Assembly (NCBI GenBank): GCA_900770785.1
Contig: CAAGLJ010000112.1
Location: forward strand, 1 to 23,435
Source: Lachnospiraceae bacterium
GTDB lineage: Bacteria > Bacillota > Clostridia > Lachnospirales > Lachnospiraceae
Length of the DNA stretch: 23,435 nucleotides
Direction of reading: 5' to 3'
Of the stretch, positions 7,998 through 16,499 are shown piece after piece. A model generated the notes under the pieces. That model made no database searches and was not told the DNA's origin. It saw only the letters and a list, made by a program, of their open reading frames with translations. The first letter of the stretch is position 1. Every line of letters begins with the position of its first letter. The translations under genes and the position numbers were made by a program.

Positions 7998-9269
7998 ATG
8001 AAAAAAGTACCTTTTGTATCCAGAGAACAACTGGAAGAAATTATTAAAACCTATCCGACTCCTTTTCATATCTATGATGAGAAGGGAATCCGTGAAAATG
8101 CGAAAGCACTGAAGGAGGCATTTTCCTGGAATAAAGGATTTAAGGAATATTTTGCGGTCAAGGCGACACCGAATCCTTATTTAATCGATATTTTACGGGA
8201 CTATGGCTGCGGCTGCGACTGTTCGTCAATGACAGAGCTGATGCTATCCAGGGCTATGGGAGTGGAAGGAAGGGATATAATGTTTTCTTCCAACGAAACA
8301 CCGGCAGAAGAGTATGTATATGCCAATAAAATCGGAGCGATTATCAATCTGGATGATATTACACATATTGATTTTCTGGAAAAAGCTATTGGTAAGCTCC
8401 CAGAAACCTTAAGCTGTCGATACAATCCTGGTGGAGTGTTTAAAATCAGCACCAGCATTATGGACAATCCGGGAGATGCCAAGTACGGTTTTACTACCAA
8501 ACAGCTGTTTGAAGGTTTTCGCATTTTAAAGGAAAAGGGGGTAAAGAATTTTGGAATCCACTCCTTCCTTGCCAGCAATACGGTTACCAATGAATATTAT
8601 CCTACTCTGGCCAGACAGCTGTTTGAAGTGGCAGTACAGTTGAAAGAGGAAACGGGAGCAAATATTACCTTTATTAATCTGTCCGGCGGTATTGGTATTC
8701 CCTATCGTCCGGAGCAGGAGCCTAATGATATTTATGCTATTGGAGAAGGCGTACGTAAGGTATATGAGGAAATCCTTGTTCCTGCCGGAATGGGTGATGT
8801 TGCCATTTATACAGAGCTTGGACGGTTTATGATGGCACCTTACGGACATTTGATTACGACGGCTATTCATGAAAAGCATACCCATAAAGAGTATATTGGC
8901 TGCGATGCCTGTGCAGTTAATCTGATGCGTCCTGCCATGTACGGAGCTTATCATCATATTACCGTAAGCGGCAAGGAAAATGAAGCCTGTGACCATATGT
9001 ATGATGTGGTGGGTTCACTTTGTGAAAATAATGATAAATTTGCCATTGACCGAATGCTGCCTGAAATCGAAAGAGGCGATATCCTGGTTATTCACGATAC
9101 CGGAGCACATGGCTTTGCCATGGGATACAATTATAATGGTAAATTAAAGTCGGCAGAGCTTTTGCTAAAAGAAGACGGAAGCGTTCAGTTGATCCGCAGA
9201 GCAGAGACACCGAAGGACTATTTTGCTACTTTTGACTGTCTGGATATTTATAATAAATTTGATTTTTAA
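7998..9269 (+). CDS. lysA: Diaminopimelate decarboxylase
   Basis: This PLP enzyme (EC 4.1.1.20 family, fold type III) decarboxylates meso-diaminopimelate to L-lysine, the reaction after Ddh. Its 423 aa fit LysA. The PLP-binding lysine is Lys55 in YFAVKATPNP. The glycine-rich phosphate-binding segment appears as LSGGIGIPY, the substrate/PLP block as CDACAVNLMRPAMYGAYH, and the catalytic Cys342 in VVGSLCEN. A strong AGGAGG precedes the ATG by 6 bases. Related group IV decarboxylases (ornithine, arginine, carboxynorspermidine) share the fold, but the pairing with ddh makes LysA much the best call. It is the last gene of the operon. Confidence 0.93.
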   Translation: MKKVPFVSREQLEEIIKTYPTPFHIYDEKGIRENAKALKEAFSWNKGFKEYFAVKATPNPYLIDILRDYGCGCDCSSMTELMLSRAMGVEGRDIMFSSNETPAEEYVYANKIGAIINLDDITHIDFLEKAIGKLPETLSCRYNPGGVFKISTSIMDNPGDAKYGFTTKQLFEGFRILKEKGVKNFGIHSFLASNTVTNEYYPTLARQLFEVAVQLKEETGANITFINLSGGIGIPYRPEQEPNDIYAIGEGVRKVYEEILVPAGMGDVAIYTELGRFMMAPYGHLITTAIHEKHTHKEYIGCDACAVNLMRPAMYGAYHHITVSGKENEACDHMYDVVGSLCENNDKFAIDRMLPEIERGDILVIHDTGAHGFAMGYNYNGKLKSAELLLKEDGSVQLIRRAETPKDYFATFDCLDIYNKFDF

Positions 9270-9277
9270 GAAAACAC

Positions 9278-9306
9278 TTGTTTTTTTGGATAAACTATGG
9301 TAATAT
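9278..9306 (+). promoter_or_regulatory. Promoter of the tRNA-Leu gene
   Basis: TTGTTT (9278-9283) and TAATAT (9301-9306) are separated by exactly 17 bases. The predicted start near 9313 falls in a small leader hairpin (TTCGGTC 9311-9317 / GACCGAA 9323-9329) just ahead of the mature tRNA. Confidence 0.6.
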
Positions 9307-9331
9307 AAATTTCGGTCGTAAAGACCGAAAA

Positions 9332-9414
9332 GCCGGTGTGTCGGAATGGCAGACGAGGCAGACTCAAAATCTGTTGTTGGCAACAACGTGCGGGTTCAAG
9401 TCCCGCCGCCGGCA
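9332..9414 (+). tRNA. tRNA-Leu (anticodon CAA)
   Basis: This 83-base class II tRNA reads UUG codons. The acceptor arms GCCGGTG and CGCCGGC pair with one G-U, followed by discriminator A at 9414. The anticodon stem GCAGA/TCTGT frames the loop CTCAAAA, with anticodon CAA at 9365-9367. A long variable arm (GTTG-GCAA-CAAC) and the T-arm sequence CGGGTTCAAGTCCCG are present. CCA is not encoded. It has its own promoter and terminator. Accessory DNA begins after the next gene, but I see no repeated copy of the tRNA 3' end that would mark an attachment site. Confidence 0.96.
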
Positions 9415-9420
9415 GTGTGA

Positions 9421-9446
9421 AACACCGATAAATTCGGTGTTTTTTT
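9421..9446 (+). terminator. Rho-independent terminator of tRNA-Leu
   Basis: AACACCGA (9421-9428) and TCGGTGTT (9434-9441) form an 8-bp stem with a 5-base loop, running into a T-tract. It lies seven bases after the tRNA. Confidence 0.92.
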
Positions 9447-9500
9447 CATTTTTTTTGTAAGAATTTCTTACTGGTAGTCACTCCCCGTTCTTCGTATCTA

Positions 9501-10451
9501 TCAAAATGCAAAAGGAAATTTGGTTTCTTCTCCTACAGGGAAAGCATACTCCCGTAATGTTTCAGTAACTTTGAAACTGGCACCATTCCATCCATCAATT
9601 TTGATGATTCCTTTTACAGTTCCGTCATCTGATGTGAAAAATAGCTCTCCATTTCCATTGTCAACAAAGGTCCCTTCAAGGGAACCCTGTCTGTAAATGG
9701 AGATAATTGCTTCATCCTTTCCCTCCCCATTCTGCCGGGTAATCAGAGAACTGTATACGCTGCCGGTTCCCTGATTGTCTACAAACAAACCATACTTTGT
9801 TGATTTCTCCGGCATGATAAAGGATTCACCCTTTATCTTTGACAACTCATTTGCAAGAATATAAGCTCTATTCTTGGTAATCTCCTCCAAGAAGGAATTT
9901 TGAAGGAGAGGATATATGCTTCCGTTTTCTTCGCTAAATCCAATGCTCTCTAATGTCACCTCTTCTTTCATGGCTATCCAGTTTCTCTGTTCTGCAAGGA
10001 TAATATCCTTGGTCTGCTGATCCGCAGAATTACTAAACCTATCCCAAAGGTTATTCAATTCACTATCCCATATCACGAAAAGCCATTGGGAGGATATATT
10101 CATTTCTCCTTGGGTTTGAGCTGTCTTTGCCAGCGGAGTGTACTTTTGAATAATCTTCTCAATATTCTCCAATTCATCTTGCAGGGTTGCCGAATTCGAT
10201 ACTACATAGTCAACATCCGCCTTGATATCCTCAGAATAGTCATAGGTGTAATCTATTTTCAGGTTATCATTCCATTCGATATCATTATTTCCCCTATTTG
10301 CAGAGCTGGATTGTTCTTCAACTTGAGAAGGGTTACTTTCAGTGCTTAGAGCTTTATTTTCTGGTCTCTCTTTGCCACAGCCAACACAAAGTACAACCAT
10401 TAATATTAATGTCATCATATAAATTGAGTTTTTCATACACATCTTTCTCAT
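9501..10451 (-). CDS. Lipoprotein with LprI-like (DUF1311) domain
   Basis: This 316-aa exported lipoprotein has a hydrophobic signal peptide (residues about 9-24) ending in a lipobox-like LCVGC, with Cys25 as the probable lipidation site (the -3 position is Cys, slightly unusual). A low-complexity Ser/Asn/Glu linker follows. A helical domain (about 90-205) has the spacing of the DUF1311/LprI family: paired Trp residues in WDSELNNLW, then LAEQRNWIAMKEE and a conserved NRAYIL helix. LprI of Mycobacterium was described as a lysozyme inhibitor; that role is not shown here. The last 100 residues look beta-rich and unassigned. The start is supported by GGGAGG eight bases before the ATG. Orientation is opposite to its neighbours. 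Confidence 0.8.
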   Translation of the reverse strand: MRKMCMKNSIYMMTLILMVVLCVGCGKERPENKALSTESNPSQVEEQSSSANRGNNDIEWNDNLKIDYTYDYSEDIKADVDYVVSNSATLQDELENIEKIIQKYTPLAKTAQTQGEMNISSQWLFVIWDSELNNLWDRFSNSADQQTKDIILAEQRNWIAMKEEVTLESIGFSEENGSIYPLLQNSFLEEITKNRAYILANELSKIKGESFIMPEKSTKYGLFVDNQGTGSVYSSLITRQNGEGKDEAIISIYRQGSLEGTFVDNGNGELFFTSDDGTVKGIIKIDGWNGASFKVTETLREYAFPVGEETKFPFAF

Positions 10452-10505
10452 CGTCGCACCTCCCGAAATACGATTTTTGCTCTATTTAACACTCGGATAA
10501 ATGGG

Positions 10506-10535
10506 AATATATTTCTGTCTCTTGAGCCAGTACAA
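10506..10535 (-). promoter_or_regulatory. Possible promoter of the LprI-like lipoprotein
   Basis: On the minus strand TTGTAC (10535-10530) and TATATT (10511-10506) are 18 bases apart, with the ATG 55 bases further. Only the -10 is close to consensus. Confidence 0.35.
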
Positions 10536-10599
10536 ATCCGCACAATCCAAGAGATGAGCCTATGACAAATACCCGGATTTTCTCCCATATCATTCTCTC

Positions 10600-10872
10600 C
10601 TACAGTTCCTCGGTACTACAACAGGCAGGGAATCCGTAGCAAATGGACTCATTCAGCAAGCCTTTGTACTGCTGAAAAAATCCGTTTACGGTAATCTCTT
10701 CCATGTTTAAGAGAATGTTGTCCTGGATTACATTCTTAAACCAGTGAGCCAGTAGGCCGGTAAAATGGATGGATACGGTTTTTCCTGCCTCGGTCTGGGT
10801 GTCCATGTGCAAGGTGTGGAGCCTGACGTCAACACAATAGCTCAGAACTCTATTCTGTAAGTGAGCTTTCCC
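10600..10872 (-). pseudogene. Remnant of a small unrecognised protein
   Basis: A minus-strand frame is open from a stop at 10875-10873 to the TAG at 10602-10600. The protein-like part (about 85 residues) contains YCVDVRLHTLHMD, SIHFTGLLAHWF and NILLNMEEIT, a pattern reminiscent of small bacterial proteins with an alternating beta sheet and an 'aHxF' motif. The only ATG in frame (10812) lies after what look like the first strands and has no good ribosome site. I therefore read it as an N-terminally truncated remnant. The function is unknown. A genuine 70-aa ORF from 10812 cannot be excluded. Confidence 0.4.
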
Positions 10873-10875
10873 TTA

Positions 10876-11697
10876 TGTATTCCTTTGTGTTATATCGTTT
10901 TACAAGGCTTTGTGAACTCTCCTAAGAGCAAAAATAAGGGAAAGAAAATCATATAACTCATTATAACATAATACGAATGGACTGTGTGAGCTGAATGAAA
11001 TACTTTTTATAATTACAAGAAGGACAGATAAAAATGAGATTACTATATGCAGAATACAACCCATTAACCAACAGCATTGGTCTGGTTGCCATCCCACAGT
11101 TCATACTTCCAGTTGCAGAACTGCCCGTTGGCTTTTAAGAACGGTGGTATTTTTTCTAATTGAACTTGCACTGTGTGTGCCTCCTTTCAGTTGATTGCTC
11201 TCTACACTTCCAAATGGAAACGAGAGGAGCGTTTCGGAAAAAATATGGATATTTTCCTGCACCCACTTCCCACTGCGGATGAGAGCACCGGATTTACGAA
11301 GGTTTATGAAATTTCTGCTGCCCTCGTATACATGGGAGAAATGTCAACCCCCACTACCCACTGGAGGTGTGATCTGTGTTTGAACAGAAATCTCGGAAAT
11401 TTTCTCTCCTCACTCACCACTGCGGACGAAGGTGCCGTTTGGGAAAAGAAATTCAAATTTTTTCTTATTCCTCTGCCTATAAGCGAAAAAACCGCCGCAA
11501 TCGAATCCCCTCGGAGCAAAGTTTTTTCAGTTCCTGCTTGGTAGCCACGGGAGCATGGACACTTTCGCTCAAAAATGAGCAATAGGTGTGTTGGACATCT
11601 TCACTGCCGTACGTGGACAGGAATGGGCATTCTGGCCGAAAAAAGCAAAAAAAATAAAGCCTTCCCACAGAAAAATCTGCGAAAATGCTGCTCGGCA
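10876..11697. other. Gene-poor stretch before the restriction operon
   Basis: I see no credible gene here. Short overlapping frames exist on both strands (for example 11173-11544 plus and 11304-11582 minus) but have no ribosome sites, no recognisable motifs and mirror one another. The stretch contains three degenerate copies of a 20-bp motif (described separately) and a T-rich tract around 11150. It is more mixed in composition than the flanking core genes, consistent with mobile-element debris. Confidence 0.5.
11262..11428. repeat. Three degenerate copies of a 20-bp motif
   Basis: Related 20-bp blocks start at 11262 (CCCACTTCCCACTGCGGATG), 11350 (CCCACTACCCACTGGAGGTG) and 11409 (CTCACTCACCACTGCGGACG). 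The first and third are each preceded by a T-rich ATTTTC run and CGGAA. Spacing is 88 and 59 bases, so this is not a CRISPR array. The cluster lies 270-440 bases ahead of the restriction operon promoter. Confidence 0.55.
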
Positions 11698-11726
11698 TTG
11701 AAAAGTTCACATTTGCGTGATATAAT
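11698..11726 (+). promoter_or_regulatory. Near-consensus promoter of the restriction-modification operon
   Basis: TTGAAA (11698-11703) and a perfect TATAAT (11721-11726) are exactly 17 bases apart. The start would be near 11733, about 30 bases ahead of the HTH gene. It is the strongest plus-strand promoter I can see in the accessory region. Confidence 0.8.
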
Positions 11727-11765
11727 ATTAGTTAAAGTGATTAGAAACACGCACGGAGGTGTGAT

Positions 11766-11990
11766 ATGGCTGTTAGTTATAAGAGACTGTTCCATCTGCT
11801 GATCGAGAGGGACATGACCACCACCCAGCTTCAGCAGCAAGCCGGATTTTCATCCAATATCGTTCCTCGGATGAAACGAAATGGGTATGTATCATTAGAT
11901 ACGATTGAAAGCATCTGCCGAGCATTGAATTGCGGCGTAGATGATATTCTGGAATTCCTGCCGGACGCTGAGAAGGAGGAAACCACATGA
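11766..11990 (+). CDS. Small Cro/CI-type HTH regulator of the type III RM operon
   Basis: This 74-aa protein is almost entirely one helix-turn-helix domain of the Cro/CI (XRE, HTH_26-like) type. It has the pattern YKRLFHLLIERDMTTTQLQ, then LDTIESICRALNCGVDDILEF, the usual end of this family. GGAGGTG lies at 11755-11761, five bases before the ATG. It is the first gene after a strong promoter and overlaps the next small ORF by 4 bases (ATGA). In restriction-modification operons, such C-protein-like regulators often time expression of the nuclease; that role is inferred from position. Confidence 0.85.
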   Translation: MAVSYKRLFHLLIERDMTTTQLQQQAGFSSNIVPRMKRNGYVSLDTIESICRALNCGVDDILEFLPDAEKEETT

Positions 11991-12136
11991 TTTATAGTAA
12001 TGTAAGAAAACACGAGGTGGCTTGTTTAGGAGAACAGGTCTGTGCTGATTTTATGGTTAGATTGAGGGGAGTTAAACCCGCCTCCACAGCAGACACCTCT
12101 GGAAATATTTTGACGGAGGTACACTGCAATGGCTAA
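11987..12136 (+). CDS. 49-aa ORF translationally coupled between HTH gene and mod
   Basis: A short ORF begins at the ATGA overlap with the HTH gene, behind a perfect AGGAGG (11974-11979) with 7-base spacing. It runs 49 codons to a TAA at 12134-12136, overlapping the start of mod by 8 bases. The peptide begins MIYSNVRKHEVACLGEQVC and contains DFMVRLRGVKPAS. It has no membrane segment and two closely spaced Cys residues. I do not recognise it. Overlaps at both ends and the ideal ribosome site argue for real translation, but it could serve only as a leader that couples mod to the regulator. Confidence 0.55.
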   Translation: MIYSNVRKHEVACLGEQVCADFMVRLRGVKPASTADTSGNILTEVHCNG

Positions 12137-13829
12137 CAAACTGGAACTTACATGGTATGGAAAGGACGAGCCTATTCGCATTGAGCCTCGTCTGCTGATT
12201 GAGAATGCTGCGCTTTCCAACACCGCCGCCGACCCGGACACCGAGAATATGATTATTCACGGCGATAACCTGTTGGCGCTGAAAGCTTTAGAGACCCGGC
12301 TTGCGGGTCAGGTGAAATGTATATACATAGATCCACCTTATAATACTGGCGCTGCGTTTGATTATTATGATGACAATCTGGAACATTCCACATGGTTGAA
12401 TCTCATGTATAGCAGGTTGGTTATTTTGCGAAATTTGCTTGCAGATGATGGTTTCTTCTGTTGCCAGATAGATGATTCTGAAGGAGCATATTTAAAAGTG
12501 CTTTTAGATGAGATTTTTGGCAGAAGCAATTATTTGAATACATTTTATATTCAAGTGCGCTACCCCAATAAGACATTGGCAGAAGACAGTGATTACCAAA
12601 AAGTAATTGAACAATGCCACATATATGCAAAGCAGAGAAGTTTAGCGAAACTGAATCGACCTCAAGCTGAATACGATATTGCCAAATTCAAGTGGAGAGT
12701 GGTTGAGGATTCTCCCGGTGAGGTTGTAACTTTAGGCAATAAGCGTGTGGAAATTTTCAAGCCCGACCAATATCATATTGAGGAAATTGAGCCGTGTTTC
12801 GAAGGTTTAAAAGAAACTTGGGCCACAGGCTCGTTAGCCAGAGTTAAGGCCAGCGCTGGTGAGTTTTTTGAATTGTATTTAGCTGACAGAAAAAATGTCG
12901 ATGGTCTTGGCTGCCTTTACAAGGTAGAAGGCATTGGCGAAGATGGCTTGGGATACCGATATATCAGCGGCCCCAAAAAGGCAACGGCAAACAAAGGTAA
13001 GTTTTATTCTGGCATTCCGCTCAAGCGACTTGAAGAATTGAAAATAGGAAAGAGTTTCAAGTATCTCCCTGTTGCCAATTTCTGTGATTTCGCAGGCAAT
13101 TTCGGTAATTGCAGACTTGAGGGAAGTGTTGATTTCAAGGGAGGAAAGAAGCCAGAGCCATTATTGGAAATGATTCTTAAATATTACTCAAATCCCGGAG
13201 ATTTAGTGTTGGACTCCTTCCTCGGCTCCGGCACAACTGCTGCCGTGGCACACAAAATGAATAGACGATACATTGGTATCGAAATGGGCGACCATGCCTA
13301 TTCGCACTGTAAATCCCGCTTGGACAAAGTGATAGACGGCAGTGATAAAGGTGGTATTTCCAAATCAATTGGATGGCAAGGCGGTGGAGGCTATCGTTTC
13401 TTTGAACTGGCCCCTACCCTCATTAATCGTGACCCATTCGATGAATTTATTATCAACGAGGAATATAATGCAGATATGCTTGCTGCCGCTGTTGCGCTAC
13501 ATGAAGGATTCCGCTATCAGCCGGATGGTGGTCTGTTCTGGAAACAGTCTGTGGGCAATGAGAACAGTTACCTCTTCGTAACCACACGGCACCTTAACAG
13601 CACCTATCTGGACTCCATCAAGGACACTATGGAGGATGGCGAATATCTCATCATTGCCTGCCGTTCCTTTGACAGCGGTCTGGATAAGGCATATAGCAAT
13701 ATTACCATTAAGAAAATACCGCAGATGCTTCTCAGCCGCTGTGAATTCGGCAAGGCTGACTATAATTTGAATATCGTGCATCCACCGGTATATGACGATG
13801 AGTGGGATGAGGAGGATTGCGATGAATAA
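12129..13829 (+). CDS. mod: Type III restriction-modification methyltransferase (Mod)
   Basis: This 566-aa DNA adenine methyltransferase is the specificity and modification subunit of a type III system. Motif IV DPPYNTG (Asp68-) precedes the AdoMet-binding motif I LDSFLGSGTT (Phe364 region). That beta-class order is standard for Mod. An N-terminal HGDNLLALKAL block, typical of Mod, is present. The segment between the two motifs (about residues 110-340) is the target-recognition region. At DNA level it is visibly more AT-rich than the two ends of the gene, a sign of domain exchange. GGAGGT lies nine bases before the ATG. The last 8 bases overlap res. I see no simple-sequence tract that would cause phase variation. 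Confidence 0.95.
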   Translation: MANKLELTWYGKDEPIRIEPRLLIENAALSNTAADPDTENMIIHGDNLLALKALETRLAGQVKCIYIDPPYNTGAAFDYYDDNLEHSTWLNLMYSRLVILRNLLADDGFFCCQIDDSEGAYLKVLLDEIFGRSNYLNTFYIQVRYPNKTLAEDSDYQKVIEQCHIYAKQRSLAKLNRPQAEYDIAKFKWRVVEDSPGEVVTLGNKRVEIFKPDQYHIEEIEPCFEGLKETWATGSLARVKASAGEFFELYLADRKNVDGLGCLYKVEGIGEDGLGYRYISGPKKATANKGKFYSGIPLKRLEELKIGKSFKYLPVANFCDFAGNFGNCRLEGSVDFKGGKKPEPLLEMILKYYSNPGDLVLDSFLGSGTTAAVAHKMNRRYIGIEMGDHAYSHCKSRLDKVIDGSDKGGISKSIGWQGGGGYRFFELAPTLINRDPFDEFIINEEYNADMLAAAVALHEGFRYQPDGGLFWKQSVGNENSYLFVTTRHLNSTYLDSIKDTMEDGEYLIIACRSFDSGLDKAYSNITIKKIPQMLLSRCEFGKADYNLNIVHPPVYDDEWDEEDCDE

Positions 13830-16485
13830 TTATTTTCCTCAATACACCACTGACTATATCAGCGGCGTAATGTCCCTGCGTAAGCCGCAGGAGAAATCTC
13901 TCAAAATTCTGGAGGAAATCGTAAACAGCGTTATGCTCCGCAAGGGTATGAACTTAAAAGCCGCCCTCGGCGCTGTTCATGCTATGTATCCGATCTGCTC
14001 CGATTTTGAGCGTGATTTTATGTCACTGACCTTTGCGTTGGCTACCGGTGTTGGCAAGACCAGACTGATGGGCGCATTTATTGCCTATCTGTATACTCAG
14101 CACGGCATCAAGAACTTTTTTGTCGTTGCGCCGAATACTACCATCTACGATAAGCTGAAAAGGGACTTGAGTGATAACAACAGCGCCAAGTATGTTTTCA
14201 AGGGCCTCGGTTGTTTCAGCACCCCTCCGCAGATTATTACAGACGACGATTATAAGGATAAGCAGCTTTCTATTTTTGCGTCCGATATTCGTATCTTTGT
14301 ATACAACATCGATAAGTTCAATAAGGAAGGCGCTAACATGAAAAAGGTGAACGAGGTCATCGGTGACTCGTTTTACCAGTATCTTTCCAATCTGCCGGAT
14401 CTGGTGCTTATTATGGACGAATCGCACCATTACCGCGCAGAAAAGGGCGCACAGGCTCTTAACGAATTGAATCCGCTGCTTGGTCTGGAACTGACCGCCA
14501 CACCGCTTGTGACCAAGGGCACAAAGCAAGTTCCGTTCAAGAATGTTGTCTTTGAGTATCCGCTGTCCAAGGCTATCGAGGATGGCTATACTCGTACACC
14601 GTTTGCTGTTACTCGCTCCGACATCGATTTTTATAACTTCGGTGATGAGCAGCTCGATAAAATGATGCTTTTGGATGGTATCACTTGCCACGAAAGCACC
14701 AAACGCAAACTGGAGGTCTATGCCGCCAATCACAGTACCCCGGAGAAGCCTGTGCGTACTGTGAAGCCGTTTATGCTCGTTGTCTGCAAGGATACCGACC
14801 ACGCTGCATGGGTAGAAAGTTTTATCAAATCCGATGAATTCCGTAACGGCGCATATCGCAACAAGACCATCATCGTCCACTCCAAGCAGAAAGGTGCCGA
14901 GACCGATGTAAACACCCATCTGCTCCTCGATGTCGAAAACCCGGATAACCCGGTGGAAATCGTCATTCATGTCAATATGCTGAAAGAGGGATGGGATGTC
15001 AATAACCTCTATACCATTGTGCCGCTCCGCACCGCTGCGTCCAAAATTCTCCGTGAGCAGATGGTCGGTAGAGGTCTGCGATTGCCGTATGGTGAGCGTA
15101 CCGGGGATAGAGATGTGGATGCTGTTATGCTGACTGCCCACGATAAATTTAACGATATTCTGGCTGAAGCACAGAAAGGCGATTCTATCTTTAAGGCCGG
15201 TAATGTGATTAAGGTTGAGGACATCGTGCCGGAACAGACTACCTATACGCAGTTGACCATTGAGCTTCCTACGGATACCACGCTCGATAAAGCCTATGAG
15301 CATACACAGTTGCCGAAAACCGATACCACGGACGCTCTGCTGAAAAAAGCCGCTGAAATCATCAGCACTGAGGTGTCGCAACATATTCAGCACACACCGG
15401 GTCACACAGTCACTCCGGCACAGGCGCAGCAGATTGTGGAAACCGTCAAAAAGAAGGTGTCCGAGGATAGAGACTTGGGTGAGGTATTCAAGGAGAACGA
15501 AAATCCTCTGGCTGCATGGATGCTCTATCAAACGGAAGAGACGCATCGTGCCGCTGTCAGCAAGTTTATCCCTATTCCTCGTATCAAGGTTACCGATGCC
15601 GGTGTTGAGGAATATGTGTTCTTGGATTTCGACCTTGATATGGCAGAATTCACCCATGTGCCTATCAAAAATGAACTGCTCGTGCAGAACTTAGAGGATA
15701 TGCAGGATCGGCAGCGAATCAAGGGCGAGGCTATCGATTTTGAGGGCTATAATCCGAAAAAGGTCATTCTGGAACAGCTTCGCAAAAAGCCGGAAATCGA
15801 CTATGAGAAATGCTCTGCGCTGTTGTTCAAGCTAATCACACAGGTCTGCGACCATTACGAAGACCGCTATGGCATCAATGGTATGCAGAATATCATTATG
15901 ATGTACAAGCGTGATATCGGCAACAAAATCTACAAGCAGATGCTTCAGCATTTCTACTGCGAGAACGGATTCCTGCAGGAAGAAGTAATCGGCACCAGAG
16001 ATTACAATCTGGAACAGCATTACAATTATGTAGAGCGTGTCAGCCTTTTTTCTGCTTATACGGAAAAAATCCAGTCCGTTCTCTTTGATGGCATCAAAAA
16101 GGGTGTATTCGATAGAGCCAAGTTTGACAGCCACCCGGAACTGCTTCTTGCACGGGTGTTGGAATATGATAACGATGTGCAGAACTGGCTACGTCCGGCA
16201 CCACAGGAATTTAATATCACTTACAATCACGGCCACAGCTATGAGCCGGACTTCGTTGTAGAAACCGAAGGCGTTATATATCTCGTTGAAGTCAAGGGCG
16301 AAGATAAACTCAACGACCCGGATGTCATAGCCAAGAAAAAGCGTGGTATCCAGTATTGCGAAGTTGCTACCCGTTGGGGCAAGGCAAACGGCTATAAGGA
16401 ATGGCAGTATCTGTTTATTCCTTCCAAACAGGTCATGCCGAACTCCTCGTTTATGCAATTGGCAAAACAGTTCCACACACTATAA
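13822..16485 (+). CDS. res: Type III restriction enzyme, helicase/endonuclease subunit (Res)
   Basis: Res uses ATP to translocate on DNA after Mod recognises an unmethylated site, and it carries the nuclease. I choose the ATG at 13822 (887 aa), with GAGGAGG upstream and an 8-base overlap with mod; an ATG at 13792 is in frame but lies inside mod without a ribosome site. Superfamily 2 motifs are clear: Walker A ATGVGKT (residues 74-80), DEAD-like DESHH (199-203), LTATP, and motif VI MVGRGLRLP. The C-terminal nuclease shows PD (809-810) and EVK (823-825), the PD-(D/E)XK arrangement of Res proteins. All key residues are present, so the system looks intact. Confidence 0.95.
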   Translation: MNNYFPQYTTDYISGVMSLRKPQEKSLKILEEIVNSVMLRKGMNLKAALGAVHAMYPICSDFERDFMSLTFALATGVGKTRLMGAFIAYLYTQHGIKNFFVVAPNTTIYDKLKRDLSDNNSAKYVFKGLGCFSTPPQIITDDDYKDKQLSIFASDIRIFVYNIDKFNKEGANMKKVNEVIGDSFYQYLSNLPDLVLIMDESHHYRAEKGAQALNELNPLLGLELTATPLVTKGTKQVPFKNVVFEYPLSKAIEDGYTRTPFAVTRSDIDFYNFGDEQLDKMMLLDGITCHESTKRKLEVYAANHSTPEKPVRTVKPFMLVVCKDTDHAAWVESFIKSDEFRNGAYRNKTIIVHSKQKGAETDVNTHLLLDVENPDNPVEIVIHVNMLKEGWDVNNLYTIVPLRTAASKILREQMVGRGLRLPYGERTGDRDVDAVMLTAHDKFNDILAEAQKGDSIFKAGNVIKVEDIVPEQTTYTQLTIELPTDTTLDKAYEHTQLPKTDTTDALLKKAAEIISTEVSQHIQHTPGHTVTPAQAQQIVETVKKKVSEDRDLGEVFKENENPLAAWMLYQTEETHRAAVSKFIPIPRIKVTDAGVEEYVFLDFDLDMAEFTHVPIKNELLVQNLEDMQDRQRIKGEAIDFEGYNPKKVILEQLRKKPEIDYEKCSALLFKLITQVCDHYEDRYGINGMQNIIMMYKRDIGNKIYKQMLQHFYCENGFLQEEVIGTRDYNLEQHYNYVERVSLFSAYTEKIQSVLFDGIKKGVFDRAKFDSHPELLLARVLEYDNDVQNWLRPAPQEFNITYNHGHSYEPDFVVETEGVIYLVEVKGEDKLNDPDVIAKKKRGIQYCEVATRWGKANGYKEWQYLFIPSKQVMPNSSFMQLAKQFHTL

Positions 16486-16499
16486 AATCTAATGGCGTT

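Noticed and set aside
9457..9471. Palindrome GTAAGAATTTCTTAC next to the tRNA terminator
   Set aside because: Short, A/T-rich, no T-tract on the useful side, and not positioned as an operator.
11262..11428. CRISPR array
   Set aside because: Only three imperfect copies with uneven spacing and no cas genes in the window.
11173..11582. Overlapping frames on both strands (123 and 92 codons) in the repeat-bearing stretch
   Set aside because: No ribosome sites, no recognisable motifs, and frames mirror each other across strands.
14023..15657. 544-codon open frame on the minus strand opposite res
   Set aside because: It lies wholly inside res, has no ribosome site or family pattern, and results from codon bias in the GC-richer res gene.
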